57,618 bases of DNA from Bacteroidales bacterium (GTDB lineage: Bacteria; Bacteroidota; Bacteroidia; Bacteroidales; UBA932): positions 1-57,618 of the forward strand of contig JAFZBF010000025.1 in NCBI GenBank assembly GCA_017561885.1, read 5' to 3'. A program made the translations under genes and the position numbers. The notes below the pieces were generated by a model, which was given only the letters and a program-made list of their open reading frames with translations, did no database searches and was not told the origin of the DNA. The stretch's first letter is position 1, and every line of letters starts with the position of its first letter. Positions 44,290 through 52,951 of the stretch are shown piece by piece.

Positions 44290-46359
44290 ATGAAAAAAGT
44301 CTCAGGATTCTTCGCGATGCTTGTCTGCTTGCTGGTCATCACGTCATGCAAGGAGCCGGAAGCAGCCCCGTTCTTATATATCAGTTTCCCTTCAGTATCA
44401 GTGGATGCCGCTGGTAATACACTCGAGGTGACAGTGTCTTCGAATGTCAACTGGAACGCCTCTGCTGACGTGCCATGGATCTCTGTCAGCCCTTCGGCTG
44501 GATATGAGAACGGCGCGGTGAAGGTCACAGTGGCTGAAAACAAGGATGAGGCCCGTACAGGAACTGTCACCTTCTCATGGAGCGGTACGCCTGCCACACT
44601 TACCGTCAAGCAGGCTTCCGGCAAGACGGTGGATCCCACTCCCTCTGACGGCAGCATAACCATCGCTCAGCTTCGCAAGTTTTATGACGAGGGGCAGAAA
44701 AACGACAAGTTCAATACTGCAGACAAATATATCATCCAGGGCTCAGTCATCAGCGACTATCGCCAGGCCGGACTCGACAATTATACCTCCGTCAAGGCGA
44801 TGGTTATAAGCGACGGCACAGCCGGTATCATGTTGTACTGCGACAGCAACAACACCGATTTCAAGCCTGGGGACGAAGTGAAGGTGGTGATTCCGAAAGG
44901 GCAGGAGCTGAGCCGCTACAACAAGGGTCCCGTCCAGCTTAACGGCATCAAGATGGCCGGTATTTCCAAGGTCGGAGAAAAAGCGCTTGAGCCTGTGGTC
45001 ATTACTGCGGCTGAATTCCTTACCAATAAGTACGAGTCGATGTACGTGGCGGTCAAGGACGTCCAGGTGCAGGCTTCCGAGATAGGCAAGACCTTCGTGA
45101 TGAACGATGCCCACACATCGATCGTTATGGAGGGCAAGAACGGTGAAGTGTTCGACATCTTCACAAGCAAATACGCCACCTTCGGCAAGGAAAAGGTTCC
45201 GACCGGCAGCGGTACCCTCAAGGGTATCGGAAGCGTCTACGGCGAACGTATGCAACTCTGCATCGCCAAGTCGAGCGACTATGCCGGACTGACAGGCGAG
45301 CGTTTTGCCGGCGCGGCTACATTCTCGCTGTTCTACTCTGAATATACTCACAACGGTGACAAGGGCACCTATACGATCCAGGTTCTCGGCGACGTAGAAT
45401 GGACCGCAAGCAGCGACAATGCTGATTTCACTCTCTCCAAGACTTCCGGAAAAGGAGCGGCCGAGGTCGTGCTGTCGTTCGGCGACAACCCCAGCACCAC
45501 GAAATCCAGGGTTGCGAAGGTGACCTTCAAGACCGAAGCTGATGTGGCTCAGAAGGAACTGGTGTTCACTCTCACACAGCTTCCGTTCCAGCCGCTGGTT
45601 TCCGACAAGGTGCCGGTTCGTATGGAACTTCCGACCGTGAAGGCTCAGGACAGCGTGGTGTTCATCACCCACGAATTTGAGCTCGACGGCAAGAAGGTAC
45701 ACAACTACTCGGTATACTACGATGCACGCTACAAGGTGGCCCACTGGGTGGCTTATCCTCTTTATGAGAGTGTGCTCAGCGGCGTCGCCCGTTCTGATGC
45801 ATGGGCTTATGACCCCAAGGTCCCCGAGAGGGACCAGGCCAGGATATACAAGGCATTGTCAGGTTATAGCCGCGGCCACCAGCTGCCTTCAGCCGACCGC
45901 CTTGTCAACGACGAGGCCAATGCCCAGACCTTTTATGCCACCAACATCACTCCCCAGAACGAGGATATGAACTCGGGTGTATGGGAGACTCTCGAGAAGG
46001 ACCTGCGCGTAGTGGCCCGCAACTGCGACACAGTATATGTGGTGACCGGCTGCGTGGTCAGGACTGCCGATGAACAGACAGTCAAATACACTAAGGACAA
46101 CCTTGGGGCTGACATTGCCGTTCCCAAGGCCTACTTCAAGGTATGCCTGAGGTACAAGGCTTCCAGCAGCACCAACGGCGGTTACAGCGCCATCGGTTTC
46201 TGGATGGAGAACAAGAATCTCACCGGCAGCGTCGGCAGCTATGTCAAGTCTGTCGACGAAATCGAGACACTCACCGGTTTCGACTTCTTCCACAATCTGG
46301 ATGACGCTATCGAGAAAGCTGTCGAGAAGAACAAAAATACCGACGGATGGAACCTTTAA
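44290..46359 (+). CDS. Extracellular DNA/RNA non-specific endonuclease lipoprotein with BACON and DUF5689-like domains
   Basis: 689 aa. Signal MKKVSGFFAMLVCLLVITSC, lipid Cys20. Domains: BACON (about 30-110, VNWNASADVPWISVSPSAG), DUF5689/OB-like module (about 115-340), BACON-like 2 (about 345-430), and a C-terminal NUC/EndoG nuclease domain (about 460-689). The catalytic His530 is in YSRGHQLPSADR; canonical DRGH has Asp where this has Ser527. NucA spacing predicts N552 (NITPQN), N561 and E569 (WETLEK), and all are present. Such enzymes cut DNA and RNA outside the cell. It follows the receptor and lipoprotein genes, but has its own promoter. Confidence 0.88.
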   Translation: MKKVSGFFAMLVCLLVITSCKEPEAAPFLYISFPSVSVDAAGNTLEVTVSSNVNWNASADVPWISVSPSAGYENGAVKVTVAENKDEARTGTVTFSWSGTPATLTVKQASGKTVDPTPSDGSITIAQLRKFYDEGQKNDKFNTADKYIIQGSVISDYRQAGLDNYTSVKAMVISDGTAGIMLYCDSNNTDFKPGDEVKVVIPKGQELSRYNKGPVQLNGIKMAGISKVGEKALEPVVITAAEFLTNKYESMYVAVKDVQVQASEIGKTFVMNDAHTSIVMEGKNGEVFDIFTSKYATFGKEKVPTGSGTLKGIGSVYGERMQLCIAKSSDYAGLTGERFAGAATFSLFYSEYTHNGDKGTYTIQVLGDVEWTASSDNADFTLSKTSGKGAAEVVLSFGDNPSTTKSRVAKVTFKTEADVAQKELVFTLTQLPFQPLVSDKVPVRMELPTVKAQDSVVFITHEFELDGKKVHNYSVYYDARYKVAHWVAYPLYESVLSGVARSDAWAYDPKVPERDQARIYKALSGYSRGHQLPSADRLVNDEANAQTFYATNITPQNEDMNSGVWETLEKDLRVVARNCDTVYVVTGCVVRTADEQTVKYTKDNLGADIAVPKAYFKVCLRYKASSSTNGGYSAIGFWMENKNLTGSVGSYVKSVDEIETLTGFDFFHNLDDAIEKAVEKNKNTDGWNL

Positions 46360-46386
46360 TTGTTGAAACGTTACAAACAGTATAAG

Positions 46387-47484
46387 ATGAACGATAAATA
46401 TTATGCAGTAATTATGGCCGGAGGCGTCGGAAGCCGTTTCTGGCCCGTGAGCCGCAACGGGATGCCCAAGCAGTTCCTGGACATACTCGGGGTGGGGAAG
46501 ACCTTCCTCCAGATGACCGTGGACCGTTTTGCCAAGATTGTACCCAAGGAGAACATCCTCATCGTCACTGCTGCCAAGTACAAGGACCTTGTGGCTGAGC
46601 AGCTGCCCGAAATCGCTCCTGAAAACGTGTTGCTGGAGCCCTATAAGCGCAACACGGCTCCCTGTATCGCATATGCGACCTACAAGCTCATCAGCCGCAA
46701 TCCTGACGCGACAGTAGTTGTAAGTCCTTCAGACCACTATATCGCTGACGAAGGCTTGTTCACGGACACTGTTTGTTCGGTAATGAAATATGCCTCCACA
46801 AACAATGATCTTTTCACCATCGGCATAAAGCCCACCAGTCCCAATGTCAATTATGGATATATCCAGGCCAACAAGAAACGCGGATTTGAATTCGAGGGCC
46901 ATAAGGCATATGCCGTGAAGACATTTACAGAGAAGCCGGATGCCGAGCTGGCCAAAGTTTTCGTCGATTCAGGGGAGTTCCTGTGGAATTCCGGCATATT
47001 CATCTGGAACCTGAAGACCATCAAGGGCGAACTGGAGAATTGTCTGCCGAATGTGGCAAGTATGTTCGCAGCCGGCGAAGGCCTCTATTATACTGATGCC
47101 GAGCCTGCTTTCATCAACAAAGTGTATGAGGACAGCACGTCTATTTCTATCGACTACGGAGTGATGGAAAAGACAAGGAAGGCCCACGTATTTGAAGGTC
47201 TCTTCGGCTGGTCCGATCTCGGCACATGGCAGTCCCTTTACGAACAGATTCCAACCAAGGATGCCGACCGGAACGCCGTGCAGGGTGAACATAACATCCT
47301 GACAAAGGTCAGCGGCAGCGTAATCTACGAGGGCGACAGCAAGAAACTGGTGGTAGTCAAAGGATTGAAGGACTATATGGTGATAGATACCGCCGATGCC
47401 CTTATGATATGCCCTCGCGACGACGCTTCGGTCAAGGAAATCCTCGTGGATCTCGCAGTCAAGGATAAAGAGAGCTATCTATAA
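46387..47484 (+). CDS. manC: Mannose-1-phosphate guanylyltransferase
   Basis: Makes GDP-mannose from GTP and mannose 1-phosphate for polysaccharide and glycoprotein synthesis (365 aa). I start at the ATG at 46387 (MNDKYYAVIMAGGVGSRFWP); nine upstream in-frame codons lack similarity. Signature motifs are GGVGSRFWPVSR, PKQFLDILG, EPYKRNTAPCIAYAT, VVSPSDHYI, FTEKPDAELA and WNSGIFIWN. There is no C-terminal mannose-6-phosphate isomerase domain, so it is the single-function form. It stands 27 bp after the nuclease gene. Confidence 0.94.
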   Translation: MNDKYYAVIMAGGVGSRFWPVSRNGMPKQFLDILGVGKTFLQMTVDRFAKIVPKENILIVTAAKYKDLVAEQLPEIAPENVLLEPYKRNTAPCIAYATYKLISRNPDATVVVSPSDHYIADEGLFTDTVCSVMKYASTNNDLFTIGIKPTSPNVNYGYIQANKKRGFEFEGHKAYAVKTFTEKPDAELAKVFVDSGEFLWNSGIFIWNLKTIKGELENCLPNVASMFAAGEGLYYTDAEPAFINKVYEDSTSISIDYGVMEKTRKAHVFEGLFGWSDLGTWQSLYEQIPTKDADRNAVQGEHNILTKVSGSVIYEGDSKKLVVVKGLKDYMVIDTADALMICPRDDASVKEILVDLAVKDKESYL

Positions 47485-47504
47485 CGATTTCTTCGGATTA
47501 TTGT

Positions 47505-47512
47505 TACATTTG
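47505..47512 (+). promoter_or_regulatory. Promoter -7 box of pheS
   Basis: TACATTTG, followed by GCAGCC, the same transcript-start sequence seen at rplC and rplM. 25 bp before the pheS ATG. No -33 match at 19 bp. Confidence 0.6.
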
Positions 47513-47537
47513 CAGCCAAATCACAGAACAGGAAGAA

Positions 47538-48572
47538 ATGATTGACGACAAGATTATTGAGGACCTTCAGAAGCAGATAGACGAACTGAAGGCTGCCTCA
47601 CAACAGCAGGTAGAAGAGATCAGGGTCAAAATGCTTGGAAAGAAAGGTGAGATTACCAAGCTTTTCGAAGAATTCCGCACCGTTCAGGCAGACCAGAAGA
47701 GGCTCTATGGCCAGAAACTGAACGCCCTCAAGAACAATATGCTCTCCAAACTGGAGACTCTCAAGGAATCTCTCGAGGGTCAGGAAGGCCCCAAGGAATC
47801 GGCTGAAGACCTTACGCTGCCCGGCGACCGTATGCCTCTCGGCGCCCGTCATCCCATTTCCATCGTCCGTGAGGAAATCCTGTCGATATTCAAGAAGTTC
47901 GGCTATTCTGTGGCCGAGGGTCCGGAGATTGAAGACGACTGGCACGTATTCAGCGCACTGAACTTCCCGCCCGAGCATCCCGCCCGCGATATGCAGGACA
48001 CCTTCTTCATCAACAACCAGACTGCCAACAACATTCTGCTTCGCACCCACACATCTTCAGTGCAGGTCCGCACGATGGAGAGCCAGTCCCTGCCTATCCG
48101 CGTCGTTTGCCCCGGCCGCGTGTTCCGCAACGAGGCGATCAGTGCCCGTGCACACTGCATCTTCCATCAGGTTGAAGGTCTCTATATCGACAAGAACGTT
48201 TCTTTCGCAGACCTCAAGCAGTCCATTCTCCTCTTTGCCCAGGAAATGTTCGGCGCCGACACCCGCATCCGTATGCGCCCCAGCTACTTCCCGTTCACAG
48301 AGCCGAGCGCAGAAGTAGACGTAAGCTGCAACATCTGCAAAGGCAAAGGCTGCAACATCTGCAAGGGCACCGGATGGCTGGAAATCCTCGGCTGCGGTAT
48401 GGTAGATCCCAACGTGCTGGAAGCAAACGGAATAGATCCCGAGGTTTACAGCGGATTCGCATTCGGTATGGGCATAGAGCGCATCGCTATGCTCAAATGG
48501 CAGGTCAAGGACCTCCGCCATTATTTTGAGAATGACGTACGGTTCCTCCGCGAGTTCGAAACGGTCATTTAA
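47538..48572 (+). CDS. pheS: Phenylalanyl-tRNA synthetase alpha subunit
   Basis: Class II aminoacyl-tRNA synthetase catalytic subunit (344 aa). An N-terminal coiled coil (about 1-90) binds tRNA-Phe. The catalytic core has PLGARHPISIVREEI, GPEIEDDWHVFSALNFP, motif 2 PGRVFRNEAISARAHCIFHQ and motif 3 GFAFGMGIERIAMLKW. A CNICKGKGCNICKGTG element (about 268-283) with four Cys in two CxxC pairs could bind zinc. pheT is not adjacent; the alpha and beta subunits are split here. Confidence 0.98.
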   Translation: MIDDKIIEDLQKQIDELKAASQQQVEEIRVKMLGKKGEITKLFEEFRTVQADQKRLYGQKLNALKNNMLSKLETLKESLEGQEGPKESAEDLTLPGDRMPLGARHPISIVREEILSIFKKFGYSVAEGPEIEDDWHVFSALNFPPEHPARDMQDTFFINNQTANNILLRTHTSSVQVRTMESQSLPIRVVCPGRVFRNEAISARAHCIFHQVEGLYIDKNVSFADLKQSILLFAQEMFGADTRIRMRPSYFPFTEPSAEVDVSCNICKGKGCNICKGTGWLEILGCGMVDPNVLEANGIDPEVYSGFAFGMGIERIAMLKWQVKDLRHYFENDVRFLREFETVI

Positions 48573-48582
48573 ACACTATAAA

Positions 48583-50271
48583 ATGAAAATATCAAGTTTC
48601 TTCAAACTCGCAGCAATTGCGGGGTTGGCATTATTTGCTCTGTCCTGCAACAACGGCAGCAAGTCGTCCTTAGGCTACGATCCGGACGATCAACTGGTTT
48701 TCATCGGCGATGACATCGCGATTGCCCAGACCCAGTACGGAAAGGTGAAGGGTTATATAATGAGGGATATCTACACATTCCTCGGTATTCCTTACGGTGC
48801 CAGCACCGAGGGCAAGAACCGTTTCATGCCTCCCCAGCCGCCCGAGCCCTGGGAAGGAATCCTTCCTACGGTTTATTTCGGCGCCTGCGCTCCCCAGGCC
48901 CCGGGCAACTGGCAGTCTACATCCTACAAGACATTCCAGGACGAATGGAACTACGCTTATATGAGCGAAGACTGCCTTAAACTCAATGTCTGGACTCCTG
49001 CAATCGACAAGGCGAAACGGCCTGTAATAGTGTGGATCCACGGCGGCGGTTACAGCTTCGGCTGTTCGTACGAGCAGAAGGGTTATCTCGGCGAGAATTT
49101 CGCCCGTCGGGAGAATTCCGTGTTCGTTTCCATCAACCATCGTCTGAACTGCTTCGGATTCGCAGATTTTGCGGCAGTGGGCGGAGAGAAGTACAAACAT
49201 TCCGGAAATGTCGGAATGCTTGACTGCGTGGCTGCGCTCCAGTGGGTGAAAGACAATATCGCCAACTTCGGCGGCGATCCTGACAACGTAACCATCATAG
49301 GTCAGTCCGGCGGTGGCGGAAAGGTCTGCATCCTTGCCTCCATGCCTTCGGCAAAGGGCCTGATCAGCAAAGTCGTGCCTTTGAGCGGCAGCGCCACCAG
49401 CGCTTCCGACCAGGAATATGCCGAGGCTCTCGGTGCTGAGATAGTCAAGGCTGCCGGACTCAAGCCCGGCGAGATCGACAAGCTTCAGGATATGCCGTGG
49501 GAGGAGTTCTACGAGCTTGCATATTCAGTGTCGGCCAATTTCAGGCCTGACGGCATGCAGGGTATGCCGAGGGCGTTCACTCCGGTCGCCGACGACATCG
49601 ATATTCCGAAAGGAACGTTCTTCACTCTCGATCGCGACGACCTTCCCGACATTCCGATGCTTCTCTGCACTACGACCAACGAGTTTGTTTCGAGCCGTGA
49701 CGACGCTTCACTCGAGAAACAGACAAGGGAAGACATCATCGCTCAGCTGAAACCCCGTTTCGGTGACAATACCGAGGCAATCTACGACGAGTTTGACAAA
49801 CTGTTCCCCGGAAACTCGCCTTACGGCATCTTCACGATCATCAGCACCTCAAGGAACTCAGTCATCAGCACTGCCAATGCCAAGCTCCACCAGAAATCTC
49901 CTGTATACCTGGCCTGGTACAACTGGTATCCGCCTATGTTCGACGGACGCTACCGTTCTTTCCATAATATCGACATCAGTTTCTGGTTCTACAATACAGA
50001 CGTTATGCTGTCGCACTCAGGCGGTGGAAAGATACCCCGCGAACTGTCCGGCAAGATGGCCGACGCCCTTCACGCATTCATGCTGACCGGCGACCCGAAC
50101 ACCGGTAAGAAAGGTGGCCTGCCTCACTGGCCGCAGTATACGGAAGACGGATGTGAGACTATGATTCTCAACAATGTCTGCGTCGTCAAGAACAACCCCG
50201 ACACCCGCGCCCGCGAGCTGATGGGCAGCAATACCCTTCCGCTGATACCTGCACCCGCCCCGGCCAAATAG
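48583..50271 (+). CDS. Carboxylesterase type B, lipoprotein
   Basis: 562 aa from the ATG at 48583, which begins a lipoprotein signal (MKISSFFKLAAIAGLALFAL then SC, Cys22). An earlier in-frame ATG (48526) lies inside pheS and is unlikely. The fold is alpha/beta-hydrolase of the cholinesterase family: LGIPYGAST, EDCLKLNVWTP, WIHGGGYSFG (oxyanion) and nucleophile Ser242 in IIGQSGGGGKV (canonical GESAGG reads GQSGGG here). In glycan-degrading Bacteroidota such enzymes often remove ester groups; the substrate is unknown. The next gene starts 11 bp later. Confidence 0.85.
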   Translation: MKISSFFKLAAIAGLALFALSCNNGSKSSLGYDPDDQLVFIGDDIAIAQTQYGKVKGYIMRDIYTFLGIPYGASTEGKNRFMPPQPPEPWEGILPTVYFGACAPQAPGNWQSTSYKTFQDEWNYAYMSEDCLKLNVWTPAIDKAKRPVIVWIHGGGYSFGCSYEQKGYLGENFARRENSVFVSINHRLNCFGFADFAAVGGEKYKHSGNVGMLDCVAALQWVKDNIANFGGDPDNVTIIGQSGGGGKVCILASMPSAKGLISKVVPLSGSATSASDQEYAEALGAEIVKAAGLKPGEIDKLQDMPWEEFYELAYSVSANFRPDGMQGMPRAFTPVADDIDIPKGTFFTLDRDDLPDIPMLLCTTTNEFVSSRDDASLEKQTREDIIAQLKPRFGDNTEAIYDEFDKLFPGNSPYGIFTIISTSRNSVISTANAKLHQKSPVYLAWYNWYPPMFDGRYRSFHNIDISFWFYNTDVMLSHSGGGKIPRELSGKMADALHAFMLTGDPNTGKKGGLPHWPQYTEDGCETMILNNVCVVKNNPDTRARELMGSNTLPLIPAPAPAK

Positions 50272-50282
50272 CATCAGTTCCT

Positions 50283-51803
50283 ATGAAATACTTTCTGCCG
50301 ATATGCCTGATGCTGGCACTGGCAGCCTGCACGCCGAAGACAGTGGTTTATGAAGACCTCGCAGTTCCTGTCGACAAAAGTCAGCAGACCCGTGTCTTGA
50401 TTACCACCGACCTTGAAGTCGACGATATGAACGGCTTGATCCTAAGTCTTATGTTCGCCGACCAGTATGATATTGCCGGTATTGTCTGGACTGCAGGTAT
50501 GTACCACTTCAACGGTGACGGAGGCTTGCACACTCTAGGCCAGATTACCCCTAACTACCGTTGCAACGCCCAGCACTGCGAACATCGCGTCAAGACTGCG
50601 GCCGACCTGACTGAATACCGGCCTGTCGATCCGACCTGGCTGGGGCGTATCCTGGACTGCTATGAAGCCGACTATACGCTGATGAGCAGGAACAACCCTA
50701 ATTATCCTGCTCCGGAGTACCTGCGCAGTATCACCAAGGTGGGCAACATTGAGTTCGAGGGAGATTACCGTTTCGAGACGGAAGGGTCCAAATTCATAAT
50801 GGAACTCATTCTGGACGATGACCCGCGGCCGCTCATTATCCAGCACTGGGGTGGAATCAATACCACTGTCCGTGCGCTTTACAGCATCTACCAGCGCTAC
50901 TACGACACTCCTGAATGGGATGCCGTGCTGAAAAAAGTGACAGACAAGGTACGCATCGGCGGCAGCGGTGAAGACAACTGCCGTGCCGACAGCAAGATTG
51001 ACCAGATGTTTCCGGGACTGCAGAACGGAGTTTACGGTCTTGGCGGATTCTTCAGCTACGGATCGTTCTTTGCCGCCAGCAACTCTCCGCGCCGGGCTGC
51101 GGAAGAGCTGCAGCCTTATATGCACGCACCTTGGAACCTCGAAGCATATAAGCAGAACCACGGCAAACTTCCTGAGCAGATATGGCTGATGGGAGAAGGC
51201 CGTGCAGTATATGGCGAACCGCTGATTTACAATTACGGACTGATTACCTATATGGACTGGGGTCTTTCCGCCAAGCTTGGCTGGGGGCCTGAAAGTCTGA
51301 AAGACTACCCGCGTGCAGAGTATGAGCCGTATTCATGGGCTTTCTGCCAGTTCGGCTGCGCTTCGTTCATAGACATCGGCCTGCGCAGCGACGTCAACAA
51401 CCGCGGAAACAACCATTACACTATAGTGATGTGGGAGGAACTCGCAGCCCGCGCGGACTGGGCCATCTGCGAGCCGGCAGACTGCAACCACGCTCCTATA
51501 GTGGACGGTGGCCAGCTGGACTTCACAGCCACTCCTGGTGAGACGGTTTCGCTGAGCGCTTCGGCTTCGGATCCGGACGGCGACCGTCTGGAGGTCAGCT
51601 GGTATGTCCCCGCAGCGGCCTGTACCTATCAGCAGGGCAAGGCCGAGGGCCTCGGGGTTTCTGTCAGCAAAACCTGGAATGCTTCCTTCACCGTCCCTTC
51701 AGATGCGAAGAGCGGCGACAAGCTGGTCGTCAACCTTGAAGTCCGGGACCGGGCGGAACGTCCTATGACACGCTTCGCGCAGTATGTGATTACGGTGCAG
51801 TAA
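50283..51803 (+). CDS. DUF1593 (nucleoside-hydrolase-like) lipoprotein
   Basis: 506 aa. Lipobox LALAAC (Cys16). The N-terminal domain (about 35-330) is nucleoside-hydrolase-like with the acidic motif TTDLEVDDMNGLILSLM, LIIQHWGGINTTVRALY and KVRIGGSGEDNC, the DUF1593/Sde182 family found with polysaccharide-degrading enzymes. The C-terminal ~90 residues are a beta-sandwich (FTATPGETVSLSASASDPDG). The reaction is not established for the family. Likely co-transcribed with the carboxylesterase (11-bp gap). Its 3' end faces GH43 across palindromic repeat copy A. Confidence 0.85.
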   Translation: MKYFLPICLMLALAACTPKTVVYEDLAVPVDKSQQTRVLITTDLEVDDMNGLILSLMFADQYDIAGIVWTAGMYHFNGDGGLHTLGQITPNYRCNAQHCEHRVKTAADLTEYRPVDPTWLGRILDCYEADYTLMSRNNPNYPAPEYLRSITKVGNIEFEGDYRFETEGSKFIMELILDDDPRPLIIQHWGGINTTVRALYSIYQRYYDTPEWDAVLKKVTDKVRIGGSGEDNCRADSKIDQMFPGLQNGVYGLGGFFSYGSFFAASNSPRRAAEELQPYMHAPWNLEAYKQNHGKLPEQIWLMGEGRAVYGEPLIYNYGLITYMDWGLSAKLGWGPESLKDYPRAEYEPYSWAFCQFGCASFIDIGLRSDVNNRGNNHYTIVMWEELAARADWAICEPADCNHAPIVDGGQLDFTATPGETVSLSASASDPDGDRLEVSWYVPAAACTYQQGKAEGLGVSVSKTWNASFTVPSDAKSGDKLVVNLEVRDRAERPMTRFAQYVITVQ

Positions 51804-51818
51804 TTTCTCATTTCCGCA

Positions 51819-51930
51819 CCACAATATGAACGTGAGCAACTGTGGTTCATATTGTCGCCACATTTTGCGCGATATCGTCGGTTTTGTGGCAACGGTATGA
51901 AGAAAAGCACATGTCGTTCATACTGTCGCC
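51819..51930 (-). repeat. REPIN-like palindromic element, copy A (inverted)
   Basis: It fills the gap between the convergent DUF1593 and GH43 genes. Terminal CAATATGAACG (51822-51832) and CGTTCATACTG (51915-51925) each pair with an inner partner (TTCATATTG at 51846-51854; TATGAA at 51896-51901) to make two hairpins. GCCACA (51857-51862) pairs with TGTGGC (51885-51890) around a perfect palindrome CGATATCG (51870-51877). It aligns along its whole length with the reverse complement of copies B and C. Confidence 0.85.
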
Positions 51931-51934
51931 AACT

Positions 51935-52867
51935 CTATTGCGCCAGTTCCGGATTGATGAAGACGTCGTCGACCTCGAGGCGGCCGTCAGGGGTGAAGCC
52001 GTAGCTGCCGATGTGGATCACGCGGGGCTGGATACGTCCGGGACGGTTGTGCGAATGAAAGACGATGCGGCGCTGGCCCTGGTTGTCGACAAACAGAGCG
52101 TGATGGCCTGTGCCGTCGAAACCGCCGGCCAGCTGCAACACCGGATTGCCCGAGTACTTGGTCCACGGGCCGCGCACGGAAGAAGCGGTAGCGTATCCCA
52201 CACCGTACATAGGACTTTCATAGCTGTTGGCAGAATATGTCAGGTAGTAGGTACCCCTGTGCTTGACGATGAACGGCCCTTCGTTCACGGACGGCCATAC
52301 TTTCTCCCACTCCTGGCTCATCCGAAGAAGGAACTGCTCGGTGCCCGGCTTGAGATGCAGCAAGTCCTTCTCCAGCTCGGCAATCCATATTTCGTTGCCG
52401 TCGTTGAAATTCACGAAAAGCAGGTAGGGAGTGCCGTCGTCATCGATGAAAAGGGAATTGTCGATGCCCTTCTTCTCGCGCATCGGAGCCTTCTCCTGTT
52501 GGACGAACGGGCCGAGGGGAGAAGTAGCCGTCGCCACGCAGAAATGCTCCTCGGCCGAATAGTACATATAATATAAGTCACCGATGTGGTAGACCTCCGG
52601 GGCCCAGAACCATTTCTCACCGTAAGAATCGTCCTTCGAAAGGGCAAGGTACATCTGCTTGCCTTCCGGCCACTGCCATTGCATCAGGTCGGTGGAAGTG
52701 CAGACAGCGATGCCGTCGGCAGCACCCGTGCCGTAAAGATAGTATACGCCATCCTCACAGTATATGAAAGGATCGGCAAGGGGGATGTTGCTGCTGCGGG
52801 GATTCTGAGCAGCGATGGTTGCACTCGCCATAATGACAGCGAAGAAAATGGAAATAGCTTTTTTCAT
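51935..52867 (-). CDS. GH43-family glycoside hydrolase
   Basis: Inverting five-bladed propeller enzyme, likely beta-xylosidase or alpha-L-arabinofuranosidase (310 aa). Signal peptide MKKAISIFFAVIMASATIAA. Catalytic residues are Asp32 (IPLADPFIY, base), Asp136 (KGIDNSLFIDDDG, pKa modulator) and Glu196 (PSVNEGPFIVKH, acid). A single catalytic domain without carbohydrate-binding modules. Divergent from the sialate-O-acetylesterase-like gene. Confidence 0.92.
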   Translation of the reverse strand: MKKAISIFFAVIMASATIAAQNPRSSNIPLADPFIYCEDGVYYLYGTGAADGIAVCTSTDLMQWQWPEGKQMYLALSKDDSYGEKWFWAPEVYHIGDLYYMYYSAEEHFCVATATSPLGPFVQQEKAPMREKKGIDNSLFIDDDGTPYLLFVNFNDGNEIWIAELEKDLLHLKPGTEQFLLRMSQEWEKVWPSVNEGPFIVKHRGTYYLTYSANSYESPMYGVGYATASSVRGPWTKYSGNPVLQLAGGFDGTGHHALFVDNQGQRRIVFHSHNRPGRIQPRVIHIGSYGFTPDGRLEVDDVFINPELAQ

Positions 52868-52882
52868 CGGGAGTCTGATTTG

Positions 52883-52915
52883 TTTGACAAGATAGCAAAA
52901 ATAATGGTAACTTTG
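52883..52915 (+). promoter_or_regulatory. Promoter of the SGNH esterase gene
   Basis: TTTG (52883-52886), 21 bp, then TAACTTTG (52908-52915), 36 bp before the ATG at 52952. Confidence 0.65.
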
Positions 52916-52951
52916 GTACCGGCCCGCCGGAGCCGATATCCGGAGTGATTT

